A stretch of 64,000 nucleotides of DNA from Telmatactis stephensoni (GCA_029948255.1 JALIZF010001460.1:124001-188000); one strand, 5' to 3'; shown: positions 9,826-21,131, numbered from the stretch's first letter. The notes: generated by a model not told the origin, from the sequence alone. A program made the numbers and translations.

Positions 9826-12118
9826 TCAACAGTGTTCATCAACCTTCATTACCTTCAAATAGCCTTCATTAGCCTTCAACAGCCTTCATTAGCCTTCATT
9901 AGCCTTCATCAGCGTTCATCAACCTTCATCAGCCTTCAACAACCTTCATCAGCCTTCATTAGCCTTCAACAGCCTTCATTACCCTTCAACAGCCTTCAAC
10001 AGCCTTCAACAGCCTTCAACAGCCTTCATCACCCTTCAACACCCTTCAACAGCCTTCATTAACCTTCAACATCCTTCAACAGCCTCCATTAGCCTTCAAC
10101 AGCCTTCATCAGCCTTCATCAGCCTTCATTAGCCTTCAACAGCCTTCATTACCCTTCATCAACCTTCATCAGCCTTCAACAACCTTCATCAGCCTTCATT
10201 AGCCTTCAACAGCCTTCATTACCCTTCAACAGCCTTCAACAGCCTTCAACAGCCTTCAACAGCCTTCAACAGCCTTCAACAGCCTTCATCACCCTTCATC
10301 ACCCTTCAACAGCCTTCAACAGCATTCAACAGCCTTCATTAACCTTCAACATCCTTCAACAGCCTCCATTAGCCTTCAACAGCCTTCATCAGCCTTCATT
10401 AGCCTTCAACAGCCTTCATCAGCCTTCATTACCCTTCATCAACCTTCATCAGCCTTCAACAACCTTCATCAGCCTTCATTAGCCTTCAACAGCCTTCATT
10501 ACCCTTCAACAGCCTTCAACAGCCTTCAACAGCCTTCAACAGCCTTCAACAGCCTTCATCACCCTTCAACACCCTTCAACAGCCTTCATTAACCTTCAAC
10601 ATCCTTCAACAGCCTCCATTAGCCTTCAACAGCCTTCATCAGCCTTCATTAGCCTTCAACAGCCTTCATCAGCCTTCATTAGCCTTCAACAGCCTTCATC
10701 ACCCTTCATCACCCTTCAACACCCTTCAACAGCCTTCATTAACCTTCAACATCCTTCAACAGCCTCCATTAGCCTTCAACAGCCTTCATCAGCCTTCAAC
10801 AGCCTTCATCAGCCCTCATTAGCCTTCAACAGCCTTCATCACCCTTCAACAGCCTTCAACAGCCTTCATCACCCTTCAACAGCCTTCATTAACCTTCAAC
10901 ATCCTTCAACAGCCTTCATTAGCCTTCATTAGCCTTCAACAGCCTTCATTAGCCATCAACAGCCTTCATCAACCTTCATCAACCTTCATCAGCCTTCATC
11001 AACCTTCATCAGCCTTCATCAGCGTTCATCAGCCTTCATCAGCCTTCATAAGCCTTCATTAGCCTTCATAAGCCTTCATCAGCCTTCATCAGCCTTCATC
11101 AGCGTTCATCAACCTTCATCAGCCTTCAACAACCTTCATCAGCCTTCATTAGCCTTCATCAACCTTCACCAGCCTTCATCAGCGTTCATCAACCTTCATC
11201 AGCCTTCATCAGCGTTCATCAGCCTTCATCAGCCTTCATTAGCCTTCATAAGCCTTCATTAGCCTTCATTAGCCTTCATCAGCCTTCATCAGCCTTCATC
11301 AGCGTTCATCAACCTTCATCAGCCTTCAACAACCTTCATTAACCTTTATTAGCCTTCATTAACCTTCAACAGCCTTCATTAGCCTTCATCAGCCTTCAAC
11401 AGCCTTCATCAGCGTTCATCACCCTTCAACAGCCTTCATCAGCCTTCATCAGCCTTCATCAGCCTTCATTAGCCTTCATTAGCCTTCATTGGCCTTCATT
11501 AGCCTTCATTAGCCTTCATCAACCTTCAACATCCTTCAACAGCCTCCATTAGCCTTCAACAGCCTTCATCAGCCTTCATTAGCCTTCAACAGCCTTCATT
11601 ACCCTTCATCAACCTTCATCAGCCTTCAACAGCCTTTAACAGCCTTCAACAGCATTCATTAACCTTCATCAGCCTTCAACAGCCTTCAACAGCCTTTAAC
11701 AGCCTTCAACAGCCTTCATGAGCCTTCAACAGCCAACAGCCTTCATCAGCCTTCATTAGCCTTCAACAGCCTCCATTAACCTTCAACAGCCTTCAACAGC
11801 CTTCATTAGCCTTCAACAGCCTTCATTAACCTTTATTAGCCTTCATTAGCCTTCATTAACCTTCAACAGCCTTCATTAGCCTTCATCAGCCTTCAACAGC
11901 CTTCATTAACCTGCATCATCAGCTTTCATTAACCTTCAATAGCCTTCATCAGCCTTCAAAAGCCTTCATATTACCCTTCATTAGCCTTCAACAGCCTTCA
12001 TTAACCTGCATCATCAGCTTTCATTAACCTTCAACAGCCTTCATCAGCCTTCAAAAGCCTTCATATTAGCCTTCATTAGCCTTCAACAGCCTTCATTAAC
12101 CTTCATCATCAGCTTTCA
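9826..12118 (+). repeat. 10-bp satellite AGCCTTCAAC, left arm
   Basis: About 228 tandem decamers of AGCCTTCAAC with variants AGCCTTCATT, AGCCTTCATC, AACCTTCATC, ACCCTTCAAC and AGCGTTCATC. The 10-bp register is almost unbroken from 9841 to ~11720. A higher-order marker (atccttcaacagcctccatt and close variants) recurs at 10071, 10351, 10601, 10751, 10901 and 11531. Ten bases give a ten-codon cycle without stops (SLQQPSTAFN-like), so the open frame 9679-10062 is probably an accident. Confidence 0.95.
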
Positions 12119-12410
12119 TCATACCCTGTCCAAGACAAAATCGAAAAGAAAATCGACCCTAGCCTCGTCATTCGATTCCGATCCGTTGCATATGATTATA
12201 CAAAAAATGGCTGACGAAGTGTTTTTTTTGTTTATTTTGAATATAGTATCTCGTCAAAATTATAGATCCTGTGTAAGACAATTTTGGGTAAAATGTATTA
12301 ATACCCTGTTCAAGACAGCAGGGCCAAAAACCATACCCTATCCAGCGGCACATACCCGTATAGCAAATATATGGGAGTACCCCCCCCCCCCCCCACCGGG
12401 ATTTAGAGAC
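12119..12410 (+). repeat. Dispersed repeat with ataccctg-(t/c)caagaca motif and poly-C
   Basis: The motif ataccctg-ccaagaca occurs at 12121 and again at ~12301, then cataccctatccagcggcac and a run of 16 C at ~12380. The arrangement looks like a multicopy non-coding repeat lying between the two satellite arms. I cannot name the family. 12411-13317 shows nothing further I can support. Confidence 0.35.
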
Positions 12411-13317
12411 CTATAGATATTTGTGGATTAGATTTGCTTTTGATTCACGTCTCAGGCTCGAGTTTGACTATTGACCGCGGGTAAAAGGTGGTTTTGAGTG
12501 TTGTGCATATCTTTATGTTCTTTCTTTGTTTCTCAATAACTGAACAAGTTTTGGTAACTTTCACTCTCCCTAATAAATGAGAAAAAGTTAAGGGAGTGAA
12601 AATTACCAAAACTCTCAAACAAAATTTATTCTAATTTTTCTATCTAAAATATGTTATTGAATCAATACCCCCATGCATTCTCTTACAGTTCACTCACACA
12701 GAGCTTGGCAGTAATAGTGGTCCAGGAAAAGTCTGTTTATCCAACAGAGCTGTGTAAAACGAGCAAACTCTCTTCGAGAAAAATTCAAAAGTTTAATTAA
12801 GCCCGTTTCTGAAAAGTTAATGAAAATTCATATTATTTTTTCACAAAAATATATCTTTTAATTAACTTATAGGTTATAGTTTTAGCTTCGATTTTTACTG
12901 TGTACCTTTATATCGTTTGTACCACTGGTATTTCTTAGCAATCATTGACACACCCTCTCCTGCCGCACAGTTTTTGCGCCAAGTAATCATATAGTAAATG
13001 GCGCACGGCTGGTTGGTTTCGGAATGGCTCCAAGAAATGCTTAAAAGTATTGATTAGTATTATTAACTAGGCCTTAAGGAAAATTCGATATCAAAGTTTT
13101 AAAGAGTAGAAGCTGTGTTTGCACTTTACAAAGGAATATTTTAGATTAAAGCTTCGAAAAGATAAACTTAATGGGAAATCAACCGAATTTCGCATTGGAA
13201 TGCTAAGAACAATAGAAACAAAAGGCATTGTAAACAGTAGAAACGCAAAATATATTTGTCGAGTTAACAATTAAAAACCTTCACGTTTCTTATGCAAATT
13301 AGGATAAATCTTTTTCA

Positions 13318-13850
13318 GACCCGTCCACACGTTTGCGTTTTAATTTGAGAATTAACGAATATTTTTCGAAAACGCTCAACAATGGTGAACGCTTTGTTGA
13401 ACTGAATAGTGTTATGAGTTCAGCGTTTTCGAAAGCATCTGTTTTCGGGTGTCCACACGTAGACGCAAGAACAGCGTTGTCAAAAATAAATTATTACACA
13501 ACACCGTCACCTCGTACTCATTGTTATAAGAGATGGCCGGGGCAAAGTTGATCGAGGCCGGCACGAATTTGCGGGCAGGCAGTCGATCTCCTTCGTCGGC
13601 ACTGATCTTGTGAATGAACAGAATTTCTGAGTCTTAGAAGCTTAGACGAATATGCACCTATTTCAAAATATCCCAAGATACCTATTTCAAAATATCCCAA
13701 GATACCGCAATCGACATTGCAGCGCGCTACGAGGAATTTGGCGAACAATTATCTCTTAATTTGATTGTGTACTCTGTTTTTGAATATTGTGAAAAGTATC
13801 CACTTTTGAGAGCTTTTTCGAAAAATGCATGTGTGGACGAGGCATAAAAC
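13318..13850. mobile_element. MITE-like element with cgtccacac termini
   Basis: acccgtccacacgt at ~13319 is answered in inverted orientation by atgtgtggacgaggc at ~13828. TTTTCGAAAA-type sequence borders both ends internally. The interior contains a short exact tandem duplication (atttcaaaatatcccaagat at ~13661 and ~13682). Length is about 530 bp with no coding region. It is nested between the satellite arms. Confidence 0.5.
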
Positions 13851-14036
13851 ACTCGTAAACGGTTATGGTTTGCATCGTGCTGCTTGCATTCCATTGACCA
13901 ACATCAATGTTCTTTTAAAAAATGTTCTTTTGAAAAAAATGTTCTTTTGAAAAAAGGTGTATCCTTCAAAAACATTTTACCAGACAAATATGCTGAGAAA
14001 ATCCTTAACAGTGCCAATTTTTGAGAAATTCTGAAC

Positions 14037-16447
14037 TGCGATGAAGGTCGATGAAGGCTGATGAACGCAGTTGAACCCTAATGAAGGCTGATGAAGGCTG
14101 ATGAAGGTTGATGAACGCTAATGAAGGCTAATGAAGGCTAATGAAGGCTGATGAAGGTTGTTGAAGGCTAATGAAGGCTGTTGAAGGCTAATGAAGGCTA
14201 ATGAAGGCTAATAAAGGCTAATGAAGGCTGTTGAAGGCTGATGAAGGCTGTTGAAGGCTGTTGAAGGCCGATGAAGGTTAATTAAGGCTGATGAAGGCTA
14301 ATGACAATGTAATGAAGGCTGATGAGAGCTGATGAAAGTTGTTGAAGGCTAATGAAGGCTGATGAAGGTTGATGAAGGCTAATGAAGGCTAATGAAGGCT
14401 CATGAAGGCTGATGAACGCAGTTGAACGCTAATGAAGGCTAATGAAGGCTGATGAAAGTTGTTGAAGGTTAATGAAGGCTGATGAAGGCTAATGAAGGCT
14501 GATGAAGGTTGTTGAAGGCTGATGAAGGCTGATGAAGGTTGATAAAGGTTGATGAAGGCTGTTGAAGGCTAATGAAGGCTAATGAAGGCTGTTGAAGGCT
14601 GTTGAAGGCTGTTGAAGGTTGTTGAAGGTTGGTGAAGGCTGTTGAAGGCTAATGAAGGCTGATGAAGGCTGTTGAAGGCTAATGAAGGCTGATGAAGGCT
14701 GTTGAAGCCTAATGAAGGCTGTTAAAGGCTAATGAAGGCTGTTGAAGGCTAATGAAGGCTGTTGAAGGCTGTTGAAGGCTGTTGAAGGCTGTTGAAGAGT
14801 GATGAAGGCTAATGAAGGCTGATGAAGGCTAATGAAGGCTGATGAAGGCTGTTGAAGGCTAATGAAAGCTGATGAAGGCTGTTGAAGGCTGTTGAAGGCT
14901 GTTGAAGGCTGTTGAAGGCTAATGAAGGCTGTTGATGGCTGTTGATGGCTGTTGAAGGCTGTTGAAGGCTGTTGAAGGCTGTTGAAGGGTGATGAAGGCT
15001 GTTGAAGGGTGATGAAGGCTAATGAAGGCTGTTGAAGACTGTTGATGGCTAATGAAGGCTGTTGAAGGTTGTTGAAGGCTGATGAAGGCTGTTGAAGGCT
15101 GTTGAAAGTTGATGGAGGCTGTTGAAGGGTGTTGAAGGCTAATGAAGACTGTTGAAGGCTGTTGAAGGCTGTTGAAGGCTGTTGAAGACTGTTGAAGGCT
15201 GTTGAAGGCTGTTGAAGGGTGATGAAGGCTGTTGAAGGCTAATGAAGGCTGATGAAGGCTGTTGAAGGCTAATGAAGGCTGATGAAGGCTGTTGAAGGCT
15301 AATGGAGGCTGTTGAAGGCTGATGAAGGCTAATGAAGGCTGATGAAGGCTGTTGAAGGCTAATGAAAGCTGATGAAGGCTGTTGAAGGCTGTTGAAGGCT
15401 GTTGAAGGCTAATGAAGGCTGTTGATGGCTGTTGATGGCTGTTGAAGGCTGTTGAAGGGTGATGAAGGCTGTTGAAGGGTGATGAAGGCTAATGAAGGCT
15501 GTTGAAGGCTGTTGATGGCTAATGAAGGCTGTTGAAGGTTGTTGAAGGCTGATGAAGGCTGTTGAAGGCTGTTGAAAGTTGATGGAGGCTGTTGAAGGGT
15601 GTTGAAGGCTAATGAAGACTGTTGAAGGCTGTTGAAGGCTGTTGAAGGCTGTTGAAGACTGTTGAAGGCTGTTGAAGGCTGTTGAAGGGTGATGAAGGCT
15701 GTTGAAGGGTGACGAAGGCTAATGAAGGCTGATGAAGGTTGTTGAAGGCTGTTGAAGGCTGTTGAAGAGTGATGAAGGCTAATGAAGGCTGATGAAGGCT
15801 AATGAAGGCTGATGAAGGCTAATGAAGGCTGATGAAGGCTGATGAAGGCTGTTGAAGGCTGTTGAAGGCTGTTGAAGGCTAATGAAGGCTGTTGAAGGCT
15901 AATGAAGGCTGTTGATGGCTGTTGAAGGCTGTTGAAGGCTGTTGAAGGGTGATGAAGGCTGTTGAAGGGTGATGAAGGCTAATGAAGGCTGTTGAAGGCT
16001 GTTGATGGCTAATGAAGGCTGTTGAAGGTTGTTGAAGGCTGATGAAGGCTGTTGAAGGCTGTTGAAAGTTGATGGAGGCTGTTGAAGGGTGTTGAAGGCT
16101 AATGAAGACTGTTGAAGGCTGTTGAAGGCTGTTGAAGGCTGTTGAAGACTGTTGAAGGCTGTTGAAGGGTGATGAAGGCTGTTGAAGGCTGTTGAAAGTT
16201 GATGGAGGCTGTTGAAGGGTGTTGAAGGCTAATGAAGACTGTTGAAGGCTGTTGAAGGCTGTTGAAGGCTGTTGAAGACTGTTGAAGGCTGTTGAAGGGT
16301 GATGAAGGCTGTTGAAGGGTGACGAAGGCTAATGAAGGCTGATGAAGGTTGTTGAAGGCTGATGAAGGCTGTTGAAAGTTGATGAAGGCTGTTGAAGGCT
16401 GTTGAAGGCTAATGAAAGCTGTTGAAGGCTGTTGAAGGCTGTTGAAC
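14037..16447 (-). repeat. 10-bp satellite, right arm (inverted: GTTGAAGGCT)
   Basis: About 240 tandem decamers of GTTGAAGGCT and AATGAAGGCT, the reverse complement of the left-arm unit. A higher-order block marked by gttgaaagttgatggaggct recurs at 15101, 15571, 16061 and 16191, giving superunits of about 470-490 bp plus a short partial. The left arm has different superunits, so the arms are not kept identical by gene conversion. An open frame of 187 codons (16662-16099, minus) enters the array from outside; its repeat part is SLQQPSTAF-like and probably not a real protein. Confidence 0.95.
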
Positions 16448-17305
16448 TGATATGAACAGTATATGAACGGTTGTTGAACTTTATTGATGCTCACTGAATG
16501 ATCAACTGCGTTATACGTGTATTGATCTAAAAATGAGTGAGCATTCCTGTATTTAGCCGCTTCTGACAAGCAAGTCCATCGCCATCTTGAAAACCGAGCG
16601 GAGACTGGGTTCCGTGGGTTCCTTTTTTTGTCTTTTTCTTTCTTTTTTCTGCGCTTTTTCAACCCAAATAATTTTTTTCAACCTTGAATTTCCATTATTT
16701 AAATTTTTCCTACAAACCTGAACCATTTTTTCTTCAAAAAAAGAAAAAAAGAAATTATCGAAAAAAATATTGTTTTACGGCCGCCATCTTGGATTTAATT
16801 GAGCGTGCGCTAGCCTGCGCAGTAGAAATGCGCGTGAACAATGCCCGCGAACGTCCTTAAGTAAATAATTGTTGAAACTCCATCCTTTTAGTCTCTGAAG
16901 TCCTGGATCTATCAATATTGTACCATAAAAATATATATTATAGCTAAATAAAATAGAAATGAATAGTAATTTTACCTTGAGAGTAAAACTGCAACAAAAC
17001 CAATTCAGAACGTTCCAAACAGTCTCACAAACGTCCTCACAAACCTTATACTCATTGGTCATTTCAAAATGGCCGCTCAAATCCCCTTGAAACTGACTCG
17101 TTCCCAATCCCAAAATCGTACTCGTGCAACACAGCTATCCCAATAAGTGCATCCCCGTAACCGCCTAGGTTCGACGAGAGAAGAAAAAAAACCCAGCTGA
17201 AAACGCTTCAAAACCAGAAAAAAAGCAAACAAACACAAGAGTAGATAGTATTTACTACATAATCAGGAGAAATTTTTTTTTAGTTCCATGAGGATTCGAA
17301 CCCAT

Positions 17306-17343
17306 GAGGATTCGAAAAAACAAAAAAAAACAAAAAAAAAAAA

Positions 17344-17394
<51 letters not shown>

Positions 17395-17430
17395 AAAAAA
17401 AAAAAAAAACAAAAAAAACAAAGAGTCTTT
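17306..17430 (+). repeat. Long interrupted poly-A tract
   Basis: About 115 bases of A with occasional C, preceded by a duplicated ggattcgaa segment at 17290-17310 (complement of a tRNA B-box-like ggttcgaatcc). It could be the tail of a retroposon, but orientation and body are unclear. Confidence 0.5.
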
Positions 17431-17633
17431 TTAACCCAGACGCTTCTATTTGCTTGATATTGCTTTGTACGCTGATGTTAATACGCGCTGATTGTGCTGA
17501 TTGCCTGCCTGTCTACATGATTGCCTGGGGTGCCTGTGGATTAGCAAACTGATCTTAGTACTGTTTGAAGGCCGAAACAAAAAGAAATAAGAAGTACTTA
17601 CTCGTTTTCTCCGGGGTTCGCAAATAAAATCAG

Positions 17634-17744
17634 CCAATAAAAAGACGACGTATCTACTGTAAAATGATTGGTGCTTGAAAATCGCAAAAAAACATCTATT
17701 GTAACGTGATTGGTGCATTTCGATCCTCTTTTCTCGTATAAATA
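17634..17744 (+). promoter_or_regulatory. Core promoter of the RPA-like gene: CCAAT boxes and TATA box
   Basis: CCAAT at 17634-17638, and inverted CCAAT (ATTGG) at 17667-17671 and 17709-17713, each inside a repeated gattggtgc context. TATAAATA follows at 17737-17744. The ATG is only 38 bp further on, so the leader would be very short. A pyrimidine tract ending in ctacag just before the ATG could also serve as a splice acceptor for an upstream exon. Confidence 0.6.
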
Positions 17745-17781
17745 CTGAACTTCAGCACATGGTTTTTACTTTTCTACAGCC

Positions 17782-18810
17782 ATGGAGAAGAGGGGATATG
17801 TTACTCATGTAAGTCCTATAAAGCGAAGCCGTACAAAAGACTTTCCGTATTTTGATTTCACATTGCAAACTGGCTCAGAAGAAAAGCAAAGAGTCGTCTG
17901 TTATGACAGCGTGAAAGGCAAAGAGATAAAGAACTATTCTGACAGTGGACAGCCCTTAAAACTCCTCAACGTATCGCAGAAAGAAAGTCTTTTACTCCCC
18001 GGAGAGATGGACATAATTTTTACTAAACGATCCAAATTAGAGCCTGCCAGCAATAGTGAAATTGGTTTTGAATGTCCCCAGATAGACCCCGACGAAACGA
18101 CGACTATTAAAGAAGTCTTTTCCCTTGCCGAGAACTCGATTATCACTACTGTCAGTGGACGCCTTCAATTCAAAGAAAATGCCATCGTGCCAACTACAGT
18201 TCGTGGACGACAGATAGACATGATGGAACAGTGCACCTTAACAGATCATACAGGCAGCATAAAGATCACTCTGTGGGACACCCTTGCCAGGACCGTTCAC
18301 AGCGAACGATGTTATCGTTTTACCAACGTCAGAGTTAAGCAATTCGATGGAAAGAAGTATTTGACAACTACCACGAACACGTGTCTGATGCCGGAAGCGG
18401 AAGATTTCCCAACTATGACTGATGACGATTTCGACGCTTTCTTTCAAATAAGAAATATGACCGTAGATGCCATTCAACTTATTTCAGCCTTCAGAAAGCA
18501 ATACGTTTGCAAGAGATGTGGGAAAACGATAACTGATGTAACATCGAATGCTGTCACAATAATGAAATGCAGAGTATGTGATACAACCCAGGATCTGAGT
18601 ACATGCAGTGTTTCAACATCAGTCCGCATCGCTGTCCGAGATGATACTTCAAACCTGCTGTGGCTTACTTTGTTTGACCAACACTTGAAAAAGATCTTAG
18701 AATCAGATCCATTGGAAGAAGACCAAGTCTCCCAAGCCCTTTTGCAGTTAAGGACTGTTCAGATCCAGTACGACACTGAATCTCTTTGCGTTAAAAAACT
18801 CACCCTCTGA
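17782..18810 (+). CDS. RPA1-like OB-fold / zinc-ribbon single-stranded DNA-binding protein
   Basis: A single exon of 342 codons starting at an ATG in good context (cagccATGG). Residues 1-100 look like an OB-fold (FPYFDFTLQTG, RVVCYD), 105-205 like a second OB-fold (VSGRLQF, CTLTDHTGSIKITLWD, RFTNVRVKQFDGKKYL), and 240-340 like the RPA70 C-terminal OB-fold with a zinc site: CKRC at ~243-246 and CRVC at ~263-266. RPA70 is about 600 residues, so this is a shorter paralogue lacking the N-terminal protein-interaction domain. It probably binds single-stranded DNA. RPA-like genes are carried by some Helitrons; a Helentron fragment lies 10 kb upstream, but linkage is not shown. The frame is intact. 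An ATTAAA follows at 19063. Confidence 0.7.
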   Translation: MEKRGYVTHVSPIKRSRTKDFPYFDFTLQTGSEEKQRVVCYDSVKGKEIKNYSDSGQPLKLLNVSQKESLLLPGEMDIIFTKRSKLEPASNSEIGFECPQIDPDETTTIKEVFSLAENSIITTVSGRLQFKENAIVPTTVRGRQIDMMEQCTLTDHTGSIKITLWDTLARTVHSERCYRFTNVRVKQFDGKKYLTTTTNTCLMPEAEDFPTMTDDDFDAFFQIRNMTVDAIQLISAFRKQYVCKRCGKTITDVTSNAVTIMKCRVCDTTQDLSTCSVSTSVRIAVRDDTSNLLWLTLFDQHLKKILESDPLEEDQVSQALLQLRTVQIQYDTESLCVKKLTL

Positions 18811-19062
18811 GAGACAGTTTGAAAGCCTTAAAAAGGCTTAAAAACGTTTATCAACTGTTTGTCATCGTTATATATTTCCTGAAGACTGTAAAGTAACTTT
18901 TTATGTTTAGAGTTGAAAGACGAGAACAATCTTGTTTCATCGTATTCAGTTACACTTTACAGAATAGTATGTAGGAATTATATCTTCTAAACCATTTCTT
19001 AGGAGACTTATATATGTTGTTCCATTGCAAGTCGAACTCAGAGTCGAACTGTTGTGTTTCTT

Positions 19063-19068
19063 ATTAAA
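19063..19068 (+). terminator. Probable polyadenylation signal ATTAAA
   Basis: ATTAAA about 250 bp after the RPA-like stop, followed by a GT-rich stretch (gtgttattgtgttatac), the usual arrangement of a cleavage site. Confidence 0.5.
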
Positions 19069-19069
19069 G

Positions 19070-21058
19070 TGTTATTGTGTTATACATTTGAGTGTTCTAT
19101 GTCTTGGGCCGGGAGGAAAACGGTTTAGTATCTCGATTATACTTTTGACTGACCTTGACTGCTTGCAAACAACTTGTACCCGGCGCAAAAAATGTTTATG
19201 ATGCATTATTATCATTATATATATATGCATATGAGCTTTATTACAAAGAAAGTTCGGTAATAATTCTTCCTTAAACTATAAACATTTTCATGTTTGAAGA
19301 CGAAGTAAAGAATTTTCCTACTTGGGCTTCCTCTTTTGTTTTACCGTGCACCGACTGCTTGGTCTCCCTGTGGAATTTTCCTGCAAGTTGTATAGGCTTT
19401 ACAAACAAAACTCATCGTTTGTGCTACTCCTAGAAATCCTTGAAAAGCCCTGGAATTGAAAACCCGTTTTCAAGTGCACTCGAAAAGCCCCGTTCAAAGT
19501 AGGAAAAAATATAAAATCCTGGAATACTCCTTGAATCTGATGCAAACTTTGTTATTTCTAATTTTCCTACTACAATTAATCAATAAAAATGAAAATCTAT
19601 CGAAGAGTTTCTAGGGAAAAGTCCAGATTTGACGCAGGCTAAAAGTTTCTGTTTACTTGCACATGCCTTTTTTTAACTGAGACTTAGTTGCATTGTAACT
19701 TTGGAGTTCCTGTGTTATGCTTGCTACGCGCACATGCTAAGACGAAGAATTAAATTTCGAAAACCTTTTATTTTAATTCTATTCAATTCTATACAAAAAT
19801 GTTTATTCGGCCATTAATGAATTCATATGAACTATTTTCTTTGGCCGGGGGTTTCACCAAAAAAACTTAGTCCTGGAAAAGAAAACTTTTGTGCTTGAAA
19901 AGTCCTTGGAAACGTCCTTGAATTTTGTGATGAACATATAGCACGAATCCTGGAAACAATGAAAATCACTTGTATTCTGTTGTTATTTTAAAATATTACA
20001 ACTTCAACAGGCAAAAAAGCAACTAAACAATTTTTCATCAAAACCCTCAGGAAATTGTACAAAACGTTTGATGACAGCTTACCAATCTAAGTGGTTGCAT
20101 TTACTTGGGCTACCACTCCAGCAAAGAAACTCTTTTGCTGATATCATAATTGAATGCAATGTTTTTGTGTCTATAGTTCAATGTGTTGAAGGGTTTGACT
20201 TGCTGCTTGTGTATAAACAATTGGCTCAATCAAGAACACATGTTTAAACAAGCATTTTTAACGTTGCAAATGAACACAAATCAAAGCAAAGGAGCTGCCG
20301 GTTGGCGAGGACAGCTCACTTGTGTATAATCAGCAGTAATGGGTGCCTCTCCCATAGCCAGAGTATGTGCAATATTTGCGTCTAGAAAATGTAAAACCAC
20401 AGGTATCCCAAGCTCATTTTTTGCGATCTTTGAACAATGGAGAAATAATAAGACTTTAAGAAACTCAAGAGCACCTAAAAATTTCACAGATGTCCTTTTC
20501 TTCAGAGGTCTGCAACATCTAATAATGTGATTCGATGAACGTCGACTATGTTTTATGATGCACTGCATACTACGCCAGGCTCAATTCTACCTGGGCACGA
20601 GTAAACGCACCATTGTGCGTCTAGTTCTTGCAAGCAACGATAGGCCCGCTCCATACCGGTGGTACAAATACGAAAAGGAACGGCAACTGATTTATACGGC
20701 CGTAAATGTTGTCAACTGACTTTTGTATTGCCGAACCAAATAAATATTCACGTAATTTAGCTTTACGGTTATGTACGGCAGCAATAAAGTACACGAAAAA
20801 TACGCCGTATGGATTGGAAGTACAGAAGCGCAACACAATTCTACTCCACTGACGATCTTCAGCGCAGGAAATGTTAGCCGTAAAGTTTATGCTGTTGAAA
20901 ATACAAAACGTAACTATTTTTAGCAATGTTTTTGCTTTTGAACAAGTTACAAATGTTTGATATGAATTTTAATAACTTTTTACGCAAAATCATCAATTTG
21001 GCCAAGTGTTGATGTTGCGTGATGTTGCGAATTGACCGTGTAAACAGTTTCACCTCTA
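19070..21058. other. Intergenic DNA without a supported gene
   Basis: Contains ccttgaaaagccctggaatt-type motifs at ~19440 and ~19890, reminiscent of a dispersed element. A minus-strand open frame at 20568-20281 reads smoothly (LEFLKVLLFLHCSKIAKNEL) but has no recognised family or clear splice sites. Confidence 0.4.
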
Positions 21059-21067
21059 GCTGTCACG

Positions 21068-21131
21068 TAGTCTCCTTTGCAGCCTTTTAAGCCTTGCGTG
21101 ACGACACAGGAAAAGGCTGCAAAGGAGACTA
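21068..21131. mobile_element. 64-bp palindromic MITE (tagtctcc family), copy 1
   Basis: Perfect 21-bp arms, tagtctcctttgcagccttt(t) at 21068-21088 and its complement at 21111-21131, around a 22-bp loop. It is flanked by gctgtcacg (21059-21067) and actgtcacg (21132-21140), a 9-bp target duplication with one mismatch. A second copy lies at 31469-31553. Confidence 0.8.

Larger units (their letters stand above)
9168..16861. mobile_element. Giant foldback-like element with satellite arms and TTAA ends
   Basis: The 18-mer cttaaggacgttcgcggg at 9168-9185 is repeated perfectly in inverted orientation at 16844-16861; TTAA lies at 9169-9172 and 16857-16860. Between them two arrays of one 10-bp satellite face each other: 9826-12118 forward and 14037-16447 reverse. 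A 19-20 bp block (taaatacaggaatgctcac) lies outside each array in inverted orientation, at ~9740 and ~16536. The unequal terminal segments (~650 and ~410 bp) otherwise diverge quickly. No transposase frame is present, so it would be non-autonomous. Long inverted repeats made of short tandem units are known from Drosophila FB and sea-urchin TU elements; membership of a family is inference. TTAA at the ends would suit piggyBac-type integration. Confidence 0.6.

Noticed and set aside
9826..12118. CRISPR array
   Set aside because: Continuous 10-bp tandem units without spacers in a eukaryotic genome.
17304..17552. Lysine-rich 82-codon open frame
   Set aside because: It is a translation of the poly-A tract.
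20281..20568. Minus-strand open frame reading smoothly as a possible armadillo/ankyrin-like exon
   Set aside because: No family motif, no convincing splice sites on both sides and no neighbouring exons; kept only as a remark.
20621..20926. 101-codon minus-strand open frame
   Set aside because: No recognisable domain and composition like the surrounding non-coding DNA.
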